From: RSA11 sp036564135 | GTDB lineage: Bacteria; Actinomycetota; Thermoleophilia; Solirubrobacterales; 70-9 | NCBI GenBank assembly: GCA_036564135.1 | Contig: DATCLC010000010.1 | Location: 1 to 16,798 of the forward strand | DNA: 16,798 nucleotides | Direction: 5' to 3' | Made by a program: the position numbers and the translations under genes | The notes under the pieces: generated by a model | Databases searched by the model: none | Told to the model about the DNA's origin: nothing | Seen by the model: the letters and a program-made list of their open reading frames with translations, nothing else | Shown here: piece by piece, positions 6,688 through 13,664 of the stretch | Numbering within the stretch: position 1 is the stretch's first letter | How the letters are laid out: every line of letters starts with the position of its first letter

Positions 6688-8190
6688 CTACGCCGTGTCG
6701 GCGAGCAGCGCCTCCAGCACCCCGTCGAGGTCATGTCGTTCGGCCTCGACGTGTACCTGCAGGCCCGCCTCGCGCGCGGTCGCGCTGGTGATCGGGCCGA
6801 TCGAGACCAGGCGGGCGTTCTCGGGGAACTCCCCGCCCGTGATCTCCAGGAAATTGCGGACGGTCGACGACGAGGTGAACGTCACGTAGTCGGCCGCTCG
6901 CGCCGCCTCGATCGCGTCGTCGTCGGGCGCCTCGCGCACCGTCTCATACAGCGGCACGACGTCCACCTGTGCGCCCCGCTCGCGCAGCGCCTCGGGCAGC
7001 ACGTCGCGGGCCTCGGCCGCCCGCGCGACGAGCACCGGCCTCCCCTCCACCGGCAGCTTCGCGAGCTCTTCCACAAGCGCCTCGGCGACCGCGCGCTCGG
7101 GGACGAGGTCGGCGATCACGCCGTGCTCGCGCAGCGCCGCCGCCGTGGCGGGCCCGATCGCGGCAACCTGCGCGTTGGCGAGCGCCCGCGCGTCGCGTCC
7201 CTGGCGCGCCATCGCCTCGAACAGCGCGTGCACGCCGTTCGGGCTGGTCAGGCAGACGAGCGCGTACGCGTGCAGCGACTCGACCGCGTCGCGCACCGCG
7301 TCGGTGTCGAGCCGCGGTTCGATGCGGATCGCGGGCAGCTCGACCACGTCGGCGCCCAGGTCGCGCAGGGTCGCGGCGAGCCCGCTCGCCTGCGCCCGCG
7401 CGCGCGTGACCACGACGCGCTTGCCGTGCAGCGGACGCCGCTCGAGCCAGGCGATCGCCTCGCGTCGGCGGGCCACCTCACCGAAGAGCAGGATCGACGG
7501 CGGGCGCAGGCCGGCTTGCGCGACCGCCTCGGGCAGCTCCACGAGCGTCGCGGTCACGACCCGCTGGCCGGGGTGGGTGCCCCGCTCGATCGCGGCGGCC
7601 GGCTCGGCGGGGTCGCGCCCCGCCGCGGCGAGCCGGCGCGCGATCTCCGGCAGGTTCTTGACGCCCATGTAGAGGACTAGCGTGCCCGGGAACCGCGCGA
7701 GCGCCTCCCAGTCGAGCGCGCTCTCCGGCTTGGCCGGGTCCTCGTGGCCGGTCACGAAGGCGACGGCCGAGGCGTCGTCGCGGTGGGTGACGGGGATCCC
7801 CGCGTAGGCGGGCGCGGCCACGCCCGCGGTCACCCCGGGGACGACCTCGAACGGGATCCCGGCGTCGGCGAGCGCCTCCGCCTCCTCCCCGCCCCGGCCG
7901 AAGACGAACGGATCGCCGCCCTTGAGCCGCACGACGCCGAGCCCGCGCCGCGCCCGCTCGACCAGCTCGCGCTCGATGTCCTCCTGGGGGACGGCGACGT
8001 CGCCAGGGCCCTTGCCCACGTACATCAGCTCGGCGTCCGAGCGCGCACCAGCGAGCGCCTCGGCGGGGATCAGGCGGTCGTAGAGGATCGCGTCGGCGCT
8101 CGCGATCAGCTCACGCGAGCGCACCGTCATCAGCCCGGGATCGCCGGGGCCCGCCCCGACGAGGTAGACGACCCCCGGGCGAGCGCTCAC
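6688..8190 (-). CDS. cobA-hemD: fused uroporphyrinogen-III C-methyltransferase / uroporphyrinogen-III synthase
   Basis: Two-domain cytoplasmic enzyme of 500 residues at the tetrapyrrole branch point. The N-terminal half (about 5-245) is SUMT/CobA, which uses two SAM to make precorrin-2 for sirohaem or cobalamin. It shows VYLVGAGPGDPGLMT, the GKGPGD loop, VRLKGGDPFVFGRGGEE, VPGVTAG and GIPVTHRD. The C-terminal half (about 256-500) is uroporphyrinogen III synthase, recognisable from GKRVVVTRARAQASGL, the LTSPNGV block and YVTFTSSSTVRNFLE. This fusion order is common in Gram-positive bacteria. The start is GTG at 8190, whose GTGA overlaps the hemC stop, with GGGAGG a few bases upstream. An in-frame extension to 8313 lies inside hemC and is rejected. 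It is the last visible gene of the ccm-hem operon. hemB and hemL, often next in such operons, are not here. Confidence 0.95.
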   Translation of the reverse strand: MSARPGVVYLVGAGPGDPGLMTVRSRELIASADAILYDRLIPAEALAGARSDAELMYVGKGPGDVAVPQEDIERELVERARRGLGVVRLKGGDPFVFGRGGEEAEALADAGIPFEVVPGVTAGVAAPAYAGIPVTHRDDASAVAFVTGHEDPAKPESALDWEALARFPGTLVLYMGVKNLPEIARRLAAAGRDPAEPAAAIERGTHPGQRVVTATLVELPEAVAQAGLRPPSILLFGEVARRREAIAWLERRPLHGKRVVVTRARAQASGLAATLRDLGADVVELPAIRIEPRLDTDAVRDAVESLHAYALVCLTSPNGVHALFEAMARQGRDARALANAQVAAIGPATAAALREHGVIADLVPERAVAEALVEELAKLPVEGRPVLVARAAEARDVLPEALRERGAQVDVVPLYETVREAPDDDAIEAARAADYVTFTSSSTVRNFLEITGGEFPENARLVSIGPITSATAREAGLQVHVEAERHDLDGVLEALLADTA

Positions 8191-9059
8191 CCCGCCTCCC
8201 GCGCGGCGCGCTCGAGGATCTCGCGGGCGCCCTGGTTCTCGAGCTTCTCCACGAGGGCCTCGGCGAGCGCCACCGGCTGCTCGGGATCGCCGCGCACCGC
8301 GTCGCGCACCCACTGCGAGCCGTCGGGCAGCCCCGCGTAGGCGGCGACCGCGAGCGTGCCGTCCATGTGGCGCGCGCAGACCCCGAGCGGCGTGTCGCAG
8401 GTCGCCTGGAGCGCGCCCACCACCGCCCGCTCGGCCGTGTACTCGACGAGCGCGTTGCGGTCGGTCACCCGGCCGGCGGCGCGAGTGGCCTCCTCGTCGT
8501 CCGTCCGCGCCACCAAGGCGAGCGCCCCCTGGCCGGGCGCCGGGACCATCTCCGCGGCGGAGAACCGGAAGCTGATCGCCTCGCCCAGTCCGAGACGCAG
8601 GAGCCCGGCGGCGGCGAGCACGAGGCCGTCGACCTCGCCGGCCGTGAGCTTGCGCAGGCGGGTGTCGACGTTGCCGCGCACCTCGACGACCTCGAGGTCG
8701 GGGCGCAGCGCGAGCAGCTGCGAGCGCCGCCGCAGGCTCGCCGTGCCGACCCGCGCGCCCTCGGGAAGCTCGTCCAGCGAGCGGGCGGGACCGACGAAGG
8801 CGTCGGCCGGGTCCTCACGCGCGGGGACGCCGGCCAGGGCCAGCCCCGGCGTCTCCTCCCCGGGCACGTCCTTCGCGGAGTGCACGGCCAGGTCAGCCTC
8901 GCCGTCGAGCACGGCGCGCTCCACCCCGCGCACGAAGCGCGCCTTGTCGCCGGGCTCGCCGTCGCTGGTCACCGGGACCAGCTCGGCGCCGCCCAGCGCG
9001 GTCGCGATCCACTGCGCCTGGACGATCGCCAGCTTGCTCGAGCGCGTCGCGATCCTCAT
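8187..9059 (-). CDS. hemC: porphobilinogen deaminase (hydroxymethylbilane synthase)
   Basis: Polymerises four porphobilinogens into hydroxymethylbilane, the substrate of the HemD domain encoded next door. The 290-residue product shows the N-terminal MRIATRSSKLAIVQA block, TSDGEPGDK, HSAKDVP with the catalytic Asp at residue 64, VGTASLRRRSQLL, VEVRGNVDTRLRKL, VPAPGQGALA and ALQATCDTPLGV. Cys221 in the last block should carry the dipyrromethane cofactor. Residue 62 is Ala where many homologues have Met or Leu; the catalytic Asp is intact. The length is slightly short of the usual 300-315 residues. The ATG at 9059 lies 16 bp after hemA, and the 3' end overlaps cobA-hemD by 4 bp, so the three genes are almost certainly co-translated. 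Confidence 0.96.
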   Translation of the reverse strand: MRIATRSSKLAIVQAQWIATALGGAELVPVTSDGEPGDKARFVRGVERAVLDGEADLAVHSAKDVPGEETPGLALAGVPAREDPADAFVGPARSLDELPEGARVGTASLRRRSQLLALRPDLEVVEVRGNVDTRLRKLTAGEVDGLVLAAAGLLRLGLGEAISFRFSAAEMVPAPGQGALALVARTDDEEATRAAGRVTDRNALVEYTAERAVVGALQATCDTPLGVCARHMDGTLAVAAYAGLPDGSQWVRDAVRGDPEQPVALAEALVEKLENQGAREILERAAREAG

Positions 9060-9075
9060 CGGCCGCGGTCCGGGG

Positions 9076-10413
9076 TCAGCGCCGGCGCCTGCGCCGCGCT
9101 TCGAGGTCGCTCACCTGCGCCCCGGAGTCCTCGACCGGCTCCGTGCCGGCGTCCAGCCCGAAGAGCTCGCGCGCCGCGTGGACGCTCGCCGCCCCGTTGC
9201 CCTCGGCCGCCGCCCGCTTGAGCCGCAGCGTGGGCTCGTGAAGTATCCGGCTCGCGATCGCCCGCGCCATCTTCTCCAGCCGCTCCCGGTCGGCCTCGCT
9301 GAGCGACTCCCAGCGGCCCTCGTTCTCGGCGAGCACGCGTCGCGCGATCTCCTCGCCGCGCGCGCGCAGCGCCGCGATGGTCGGCGTGACTCGCTGCGCG
9401 GCGAGCCACTCCTCGAAGCGGCCGAGCTCGTCGTCGAGGATCGTCTCCGCGCGCCGTACCTCGCTCTCGCGCCCGCTCGCGTTGCGCTCCACGAGCTTCT
9501 GCAGGTCGTCCATGTCGGCGACGCTCACCCCGCGCAGGCTGCGGCACCCGGGCTCGATGTCGCGGGGTACGGCCAAGTCGATCAAGAGCAGCGGGCGGTC
9601 GGAGCGCGCGGCCATCACCTCGGCCAGATCCTCGCGCTCGATCACGTGGTGGGGCGAGCTCGTCGAGGAGACGACGATGTCGGCCTCGCCCAGCAGCGCG
9701 GGCAGCTCGTCGAAGCGCACCGCCTTGCCGCCGAAGCGCGACGCGAGTCCGATCGCGCGAGCGTAGTGGCGGTTGGCGATAAAGACCGCGTCGACGCCGC
9801 GGTCCGACAGCGCCCTCGCGGTCAGCTCGGCGGTCTCGCCGGCGCCGATGACGAGCACGCTGCGCTCGTCGAGCTCGCCCAGGGTGCGCTCCGCGAGCTC
9901 GACCGCGACGTGCGGCACGGACAGCGCCCGCTTCGAGATCCCGGTCTCGCTGCGCGCCCGCTTGCCGGCGGCCAGCGCGCCGCGGAACAGGCGGTTCAGG
10001 ATCGGGCCGGTGGCCCCCTCGACGAGCGCGAGCTCGTAGGCGCGCTTCACCTGTCCCTGGATCTCGGCCTCGCCGATGATCATCGAGTCGAGCCCCGCCG
10101 TGACCCGGTACAGGTGCCCCGCCGCCTCCGCGCCGCGCAGCGAGTAGAGGTGCGGGACCAGGCCGGTCGGCGGGATGCCCGCGCCCGAGGCGAGCACCGA
10201 GAGCGCCCGCGACTCGGCGGCGACGGGGTCGGTCGAGTACAGGTAGAGCTCGGTGCGGTTGCAGGTCGAGATCGCCGCGGCCTCCTCGACCTGCTCGGCG
10301 TCGACCAGCTCCCCGAGCGCGCTGACGGCGCGCCCCTCGGTGAGGGCGAGGCGCTCGCGCATCTCAAGCGGCGCCGTCTTGTGCGAGACGCCCAGCGCGA
10401 GCAGCTCGCTCAT
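9076..10413 (-). CDS. hemA: glutamyl-tRNA reductase
   Basis: First committed enzyme of the C5 tetrapyrrole pathway: reduces glutamyl-tRNA(Glu) with NADPH to glutamate-1-semialdehyde. The 445-residue protein has the N-terminal GVSHKTAPLEMRE block, the catalytic Cys51 in ISTCNRTELYLYS, the GLDSMIIGEAEIQGQVKRAY stretch (about 107-125), and the NADPH-binding VLVIGAGETAEL (about 187-197). The C-terminal dimerisation helices follow, then a short basic end (EARRRRRR). The ATG at 10413 has GGGGAG about 6 bases upstream and overlaps the ccmD stop as ATGA. The frame is open for another 300 bp upstream but would cover ccmD. Its position directly behind ccmABCD suggests haem synthesis is expressed with cytochrome c maturation. 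Confidence 0.97.
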   Translation of the reverse strand: MSELLALGVSHKTAPLEMRERLALTEGRAVSALGELVDAEQVEEAAAISTCNRTELYLYSTDPVAAESRALSVLASGAGIPPTGLVPHLYSLRGAEAAGHLYRVTAGLDSMIIGEAEIQGQVKRAYELALVEGATGPILNRLFRGALAAGKRARSETGISKRALSVPHVAVELAERTLGELDERSVLVIGAGETAELTARALSDRGVDAVFIANRHYARAIGLASRFGGKAVRFDELPALLGEADIVVSSTSSPHHVIEREDLAEVMAARSDRPLLLIDLAVPRDIEPGCRSLRGVSVADMDDLQKLVERNASGRESEVRRAETILDDELGRFEEWLAAQRVTPTIAALRARGEEIARRVLAENEGRWESLSEADRERLEKMARAIASRILHEPTLRLKRAAAEGNGAASVHAARELFGLDAGTEPVEDSGAQVSDLEARRRRRR

Positions 10414-10652
10414 CGTCGCTCCCCGGTTCGGGCGGCGGCCGCCGCGCCCGCGGCGGCCCCGGGCTCCTCCTCCGCGGGGGCCCGCGCCTCGTCGCGGCGC
10501 CGCTCGGCGAGCTCGGCGAGCTCGGCGAGCTCGTCGCGCGTGCGCTGGATGCGCGCGGCCAGGATCGCCACGTAGATCAGGATCAGCGCGAGGAAGACCA
10601 GGTACGCGGCCGCGACGTACTTGCCGGCCTCGTCGAGCGGCAGGGCGGGCAT
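10410..10652 (-). CDS. ccmD: CcmD-like small single-TM haem exporter subunit
   Basis: An 80-residue protein with one TM helix (about residues 12-33), then a charged helical segment (IQRTRDELAELAELAERRRDE) that could form a coiled coil, and an Ala/Glu-rich end. CcmD proteins are recognised mainly by this layout and by gene order: a tiny TM protein directly after ccmC. In characterised systems CcmD helps release haem-loaded CcmE from CcmC. The ATG at 10652 shares one base with the ccmC TGA, and the stop overlaps the hemA ATG. A 9-bp tandem repeat (10502-10533) encodes the LAELAELAE run. The call rests on position and topology rather than on conserved residues. Confidence 0.8.
   Translation of the reverse strand: MPALPLDEAGKYVAAAYLVFLALILIYVAILAARIQRTRDELAELAELAERRRDEARAPAEEEPGAAAGAAAAARTGERR
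10502..10533. repeat. 9-bp tandem repeat inside ccmD, about 3.6 copies
   Basis: The unit GCTCGGCGA is present at 10502-10510, 10511-10519 and 10520-10528, with a partial fourth copy to 10533. Because the unit is three codons long, copy-number change would lengthen or shorten the Leu-Ala-Glu helix without a frameshift. Confidence 0.8.
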
Positions 10653-11398
10653 CAGCGCACTCCCTCCGCGGGCGGCAGCGGGGCGATCCGCGAGTGCGCG
10701 CCGACCGGCGCCGCCTCATCGAGTGCCCGTCGCAGCCGGTGGACCTGGCCGCGCGTCTGCTTGGCCGCGATCTCGAAGCGCACCATCGTCACGAAGAGCA
10801 GCGCCATGCCCGCGAGCGCGACGAGGAACGTGAACATCATCTCGCCCGGCATGCCGCCCTCGGCGGTCGCGAACACGCGCGGGTGCACCAGCGACTCGGC
10901 GAGGCGGACGGCCATGAAGTTGAGCGGGACGAAGGCGCCGGCGGTGATCGCGAACACCGACGCGTAGCGCGCCTGGCGGTCGCGGTCCTCGATCGAGTAG
11001 CGCAGCGGGTAGTAGGTCGCGTAGAGCAGATAGACGATCAGGAACGAGACGAGCGTCGGCTCCTCCCAGACCCACCACTTGCCCCACGCGGCCTTGGCCC
11101 AGATCGCGCCGGTGATCAGCGCCCCGGTGCCGAAGATGATCGCGACGTGGATCGAGACGTACGAGCGGAAGTCGTGGATGCTCTCGCCCGTGCGCAGGTG
11201 GCGGATCGAGTGGATCGCCGCCGCGATGAAGCCGATCAGCGCGCAGATCGCGATCGGCACGTGCAGGTAGAAGATCTTCTGGACGAAGCCCTGGTCGGCG
11301 TCGTTGGGCGCGTAGAAGAACACCAGCGCGAACGCCGCCACCAGCACGACCGTGGTGGCGAGCGCCATGACTGGGAGGCTCGGCATCTTCAGCTTCAT
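10652..11398 (-). CDS. ccmC: CcmC-like haem-handling membrane protein of cytochrome c maturation
   Basis: Six-TM protein of 248 residues that in the System I pathway presents haem to CcmE on the outer face of the membrane. Two candidate axial His ligands are in the expected contexts: IFYLHVPIA (His46) and SLVHPRVF (His172). The tryptophan-rich WWD region is present at 105-119 as WGKWWVWEEPTLVSF. Canonical CcmC proteins have WGxWWxWDxRLTS, so the Asp is replaced by Glu and the following residues are shifted. The C-terminal tail (about 215-248) is a soluble extension. The ATG at 11398 lies 22 bp after ccmB, with no strong Shine-Dalgarno sequence. A divergent haem-chaperone role cannot be excluded, but the ccmABCD gene order argues strongly for CcmC. 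Confidence 0.9.
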   Translation of the reverse strand: MKLKMPSLPVMALATTVVLVAAFALVFFYAPNDADQGFVQKIFYLHVPIAICALIGFIAAAIHSIRHLRTGESIHDFRSYVSIHVAIIFGTGALITGAIWAKAAWGKWWVWEEPTLVSFLIVYLLYATYYPLRYSIEDRDRQARYASVFAITAGAFVPLNFMAVRLAESLVHPRVFATAEGGMPGEMMFTFLVALAGMALLFVTMVRFEIAAKQTRGQVHRLRRALDEAAPVGAHSRIAPLPPAEGVR

Positions 11399-11420
11399 CT
11401 CGCGTGCGGGCGCGCCGCGC

Positions 11421-12089
11421 TCAGTCCTCGACGAGGAAGTCGTAGACGGCGTAGCCGACCAAGAGGAAGGTTAGATCGTAGAGAGCGAGGGCCGCGACCC
11501 ACTTGCCCACTCCGTCGTACTGGGGGCCGCCCGCGGCGAGCAGCGGCTCGGCGGCGCCCGCTGCCGCGATCACGAGCGGGACGAGCAGCGGCAGGAGCAC
11601 GAGCGGCGTGAGCAGGTCGCGCGCCCGCGAGTTCGCGCCGATCGTCGAGACGACGGCGCCGGTCGCCCCCAGGCCCACGTTGGCGAGCAACAGCACGCCC
11701 GCGAGCGGGACGAGCCCGCTCCACTCGTCGAGGAAGAAGACGGCGAAGACCGGGAGCGCGATCACCTCGAGCGCGAGCAGGTAGACGGCCAGCGCGACCA
11801 CCTTCGCCCAGAACAGCGCCGAGGCGTCGACCGGCGCCAGCCGGATCGCGTCGAAGCCGCCCTCGTCGCGCTCCGGCACGAACAGGCGGTTGATCGCGAG
11901 CAGCGCCGCGAACAGCACCGTGACGAGCAGGACCCCCGCGGCGAGGCTGCCCTCGAGCGTCGTGCGGTCGAGCCCGAACCGGAAGATCACGAACGTCGTG
12001 ACCGCGAACAGGACCATCGCGGGCAGCGACTGCAGCGTGCGCAGCTCGACCCGCAGGTCCTTGGCAAGGATGGCCCGGAACGCGCTCAC
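11421..12089 (-). CDS. ccmB: haem exporter permease CcmB
   Basis: Integral membrane subunit of the CcmAB ABC transporter, which uses ATP to drive release of haem-loaded CcmE from CcmC. The 222-residue protein begins with a short amphipathic AILAKDLRVELRT segment, as usual for CcmB. About six hydrophobic segments follow. The cytoplasmic loop INRLFVPERDEGGFDAIRLAPVDAS matches the conserved E-R-D...G...L-x-P pattern of the family. The start is GTG at 12089 overlapping the ccmA stop as GTGA, so the two subunits are translationally coupled. The stop lies 22 bp before ccmC. Confidence 0.93.
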   Translation of the reverse strand: MSAFRAILAKDLRVELRTLQSLPAMVLFAVTTFVIFRFGLDRTTLEGSLAAGVLLVTVLFAALLAINRLFVPERDEGGFDAIRLAPVDASALFWAKVVALAVYLLALEVIALPVFAVFFLDEWSGLVPLAGVLLLANVGLGATGAVVSTIGANSRARDLLTPLVLLPLLVPLVIAAAGAAEPLLAAGGPQYDGVGKWVAALALYDLTFLLVGYAVYDFLVED

Positions 12090-12820
12090 CCCGGCGCCCC
12101 CGCGTAGACTGCCCGGGCCTCCTCCGCGCTGATCCCGTCAGCCGGCCCCTCGTAGGCGGGCCGCCCATCGGCGCTCAAGACGAGCGCCCGGTCGGCCTCG
12201 GCGAGCCCGCCCTCGACGTCGTGGGTGACCACGATGCGCGTGCGATCGGACGCCGGGCCCAGGAGCGGGGCGACCGTGGCCAGGCCGTGCGGGTCGAGGT
12301 GGGCGGCGGGCTCGTCGAGCAAAAGCAGCTCGGGGTCGTGCAACAGGCAGCGGCAGACGGCGAGGCGCTGCAGCTGCCCCGCCGAGAGCGTGCGCACGAG
12401 CTGGCCGTCGCGCCCCTCCATGCCGACCGCGCGCAACAGCTCGCCGCGGCGCGCGCCCGGGTCGGCGACGCCGTGCAGCCGCGCGTGGAAGTCGAGCGCC
12501 TCGGCGACCGTGAGGTCGCGGTAGAGCAGCGGCGAGTGCGCCAGGTAGCCGATCCGCCCGCGCGCCCGCCAGGCGTCCTTGGGCACCCGCGCGCCCAGCA
12601 CCTCGAGCTCGCCGGCGCTCGCGCGCAGGAGCGTCGCGACGATCCGCAGCAGCGTCGACTTGCCCGCCCCGTTGGGGCCAAGCACGACGAGCGTGCTTCC
12701 TCTCGGCAGCGCGAACGAGACGTCGCGCAGCACGGGCGCGTCGGCGAAGTCGCGGCGCAGGCCGCGGGCGCGCACCGCGAGCTCGCCCGATCCCGGCGCG
12801 GCGGCGGTTTCCTCAGACAT
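12086..12820 (-). CDS. ccmA: haem exporter ATP-binding subunit CcmA
   Basis: ABC ATPase of 244 residues that pairs with CcmB. Visible motifs are Walker A GPNGAGKS (48-55), signature LSAGQ (145-149; the Ala for Gly change is usual in CcmA), Walker B LLLLDEP with catalytic Glu170, and the switch His200 in IVVTHD. I prefer the ATG at 12820, which has GGAAAGA about 8 bases upstream; a GTG seven codons earlier (12841) is also possible. It is the first gene of the minus-strand ccm-hem operon, and its promoter must lie in the 40-bp divergent gap to the endopeptidase-like gene or inside that gene. The order ccmA-ccmB-ccmC-ccmD-hemA-hemC-cobA/hemD ties haem export and maturation to haem synthesis. Confidence 0.95.
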   Translation of the reverse strand: MSEETAAAPGSGELAVRARGLRRDFADAPVLRDVSFALPRGSTLVVLGPNGAGKSTLLRIVATLLRASAGELEVLGARVPKDAWRARGRIGYLAHSPLLYRDLTVAEALDFHARLHGVADPGARRGELLRAVGMEGRDGQLVRTLSAGQLQRLAVCRCLLHDPELLLLDEPAAHLDPHGLATVAPLLGPASDRTRIVVTHDVEGGLAEADRALVLSADGRPAYEGPADGISAEEARAVYAGAPG

Positions 12821-12860
12821 CGCGGGGGATCTTTCCAGCACGGGCGCGCTGCGCGGCGGC

Positions 12861-13640
12861 GTGGACGTAACGTTGCTGGTGGTCTTTCACCGCTGGCTCA
12901 TAGCGCTGCTCTCGCTCGCGGGCGTCGTCGCGGTCGCGGCCGGCGTCCTGCTCGCGGACGGCGAAGGCGACGGGTCCGCCGACGAGCCCTCGCCGGTGGA
13001 CGCGCCGGCCGCGGCGGAGCCGCCGGAGGCCGGTGCCGAGCCCGGCCGGCCGCGCTCGCGCCCCTCGCGCGAGGGGCGCGAGCGCCCGCGCGGGGCGCTC
13101 GGCCGGATCGAGTGGCGCGACTCGCGCGCCCTCGGCGCGCACCACGACGGCCGGCTCGTCAGCGGCGTGCTGCTGCCCAGCCAGGGGGCGACCTTCTTCA
13201 CGTGGCATCCGGTCAAGGAGCACAAGCCGAACCCGGCCTGGCGGCGCTGGGGGACCGACGTGCTGATCCGGCGCACGCTGCGCGTCCTGCGGGGCTTCGC
13301 GCGCGCCCATCCGAACGCCCCGCGGATCGGGATCGGCGACATCTCGCGCGAGCACGGCGGCAACTTCGGACCTGAGGTGAGCGGCGGGCTCGGCCACGTC
13401 TCGCATCAGAACGGGCTGGACGTCGACGTCTACTACCCGCTGCGCAGCGGGCGCGAGCGCGCGGCGCGCCGGGTGAGCGAGATCGACACGCGCCTCGCGC
13501 AGGACCTCGTCGACCGCTTCACGGCGGCCGGGGCGGTGCGCGTCTTCGTCGGGCCCAACACGGGGCTGCGGGGCCCGCGCGGCGTGGTGGTCCCGCTCGC
13601 CAACCACGACGACCATCTGCACGCGCGCTTCGCGCCGTAG
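12861..13640 (+). CDS. murein endopeptidase-like protein (peptidase M74/MepA-type), membrane-anchored
   Basis: Predicted zinc peptidase acting on peptidoglycan cross-links outside the membrane. The protein, 259 residues from the chosen GTG, opens with a signal or anchor helix (WLIALLSLAGVVAVAAGVLLA). A Pro/Glu/Arg-rich linker of about 60 residues follows, then the M74-like domain. Its metal-site motifs are SHQNGLDVDV (181-190, with His182 and Asp189 or Asp187) and NHDDHLHARF (from 248, with His252 and His254). Typical flanking features such as HGGNFGPEVSG and WGTDVLIRRTL are present. Family assignment rests on these His/Asp motifs. The start is uncertain: GTG 12861, TTG 12873 and GTG 12879 all precede the hydrophobic helix, and none has a clear Shine-Dalgarno sequence. 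The gene diverges from ccmA and converges on the aldehyde dehydrogenase. The linker contains a perfect 34-bp palindrome at 13052-13085. Confidence 0.85.
   Translation: MDVTLLVVFHRWLIALLSLAGVVAVAAGVLLADGEGDGSADEPSPVDAPAAAEPPEAGAEPGRPRSRPSREGRERPRGALGRIEWRDSRALGAHHDGRLVSGVLLPSQGATFFTWHPVKEHKPNPAWRRWGTDVLIRRTLRVLRGFARAHPNAPRIGIGDISREHGGNFGPEVSGGLGHVSHQNGLDVDVYYPLRSGRERAARRVSEIDTRLAQDLVDRFTAAGAVRVFVGPNTGLRGPRGVVVPLANHDDHLHARFAP
13052..13085. repeat. perfect 34-bp palindrome (17-bp arms, no spacer)
   Basis: The left arm GCGCTCGCGCCCCTCGC (13052-13068) is followed directly by its exact reverse complement (13069-13085). It sits in the linker-coding part of the endopeptidase-like gene, encoding an Arg/Ser/Pro/Glu/Gly stretch around residues 64-75. 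The right end overlaps a second inverted repeat (13080-13100; arms GAGCGCCC and GGGCGCTC, loop GCGCG), so two hairpins compete for the same bases in the mRNA. Confidence 0.9.
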
Positions 13641-13646
13641 GCCGGC

Positions 13647-13664
13647 GGGCGGGCTCAACCGCCC
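13647..13664. terminator. short inverted repeat between convergent genes, weak terminator candidate
   Basis: GGGCGG (13647-13652) and CCGCCC (13659-13664) form a 6-bp GC stem with a 6-nt loop. It lies just past the endopeptidase-like stop (13640) and across the aldehyde dehydrogenase stop (13655-13657). No T-run follows on either strand, so this is weak evidence. Confidence 0.3.

Noticed and set aside
6526..7680. Plus-strand open frame of 384 codons preceded by a GAGGAGG
   Set aside because: Most of it is antisense to cobA-hemD and its product is charged low-complexity; the purine-rich run ahead is probably coincidental.
12579..12860. N-terminal extension of the endopeptidase-like protein
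   Set aside because: It would overlap ccmA on the other strand, and the extension is Ser/Arg/Ala shadow sequence placed before an evident signal-anchor helix.
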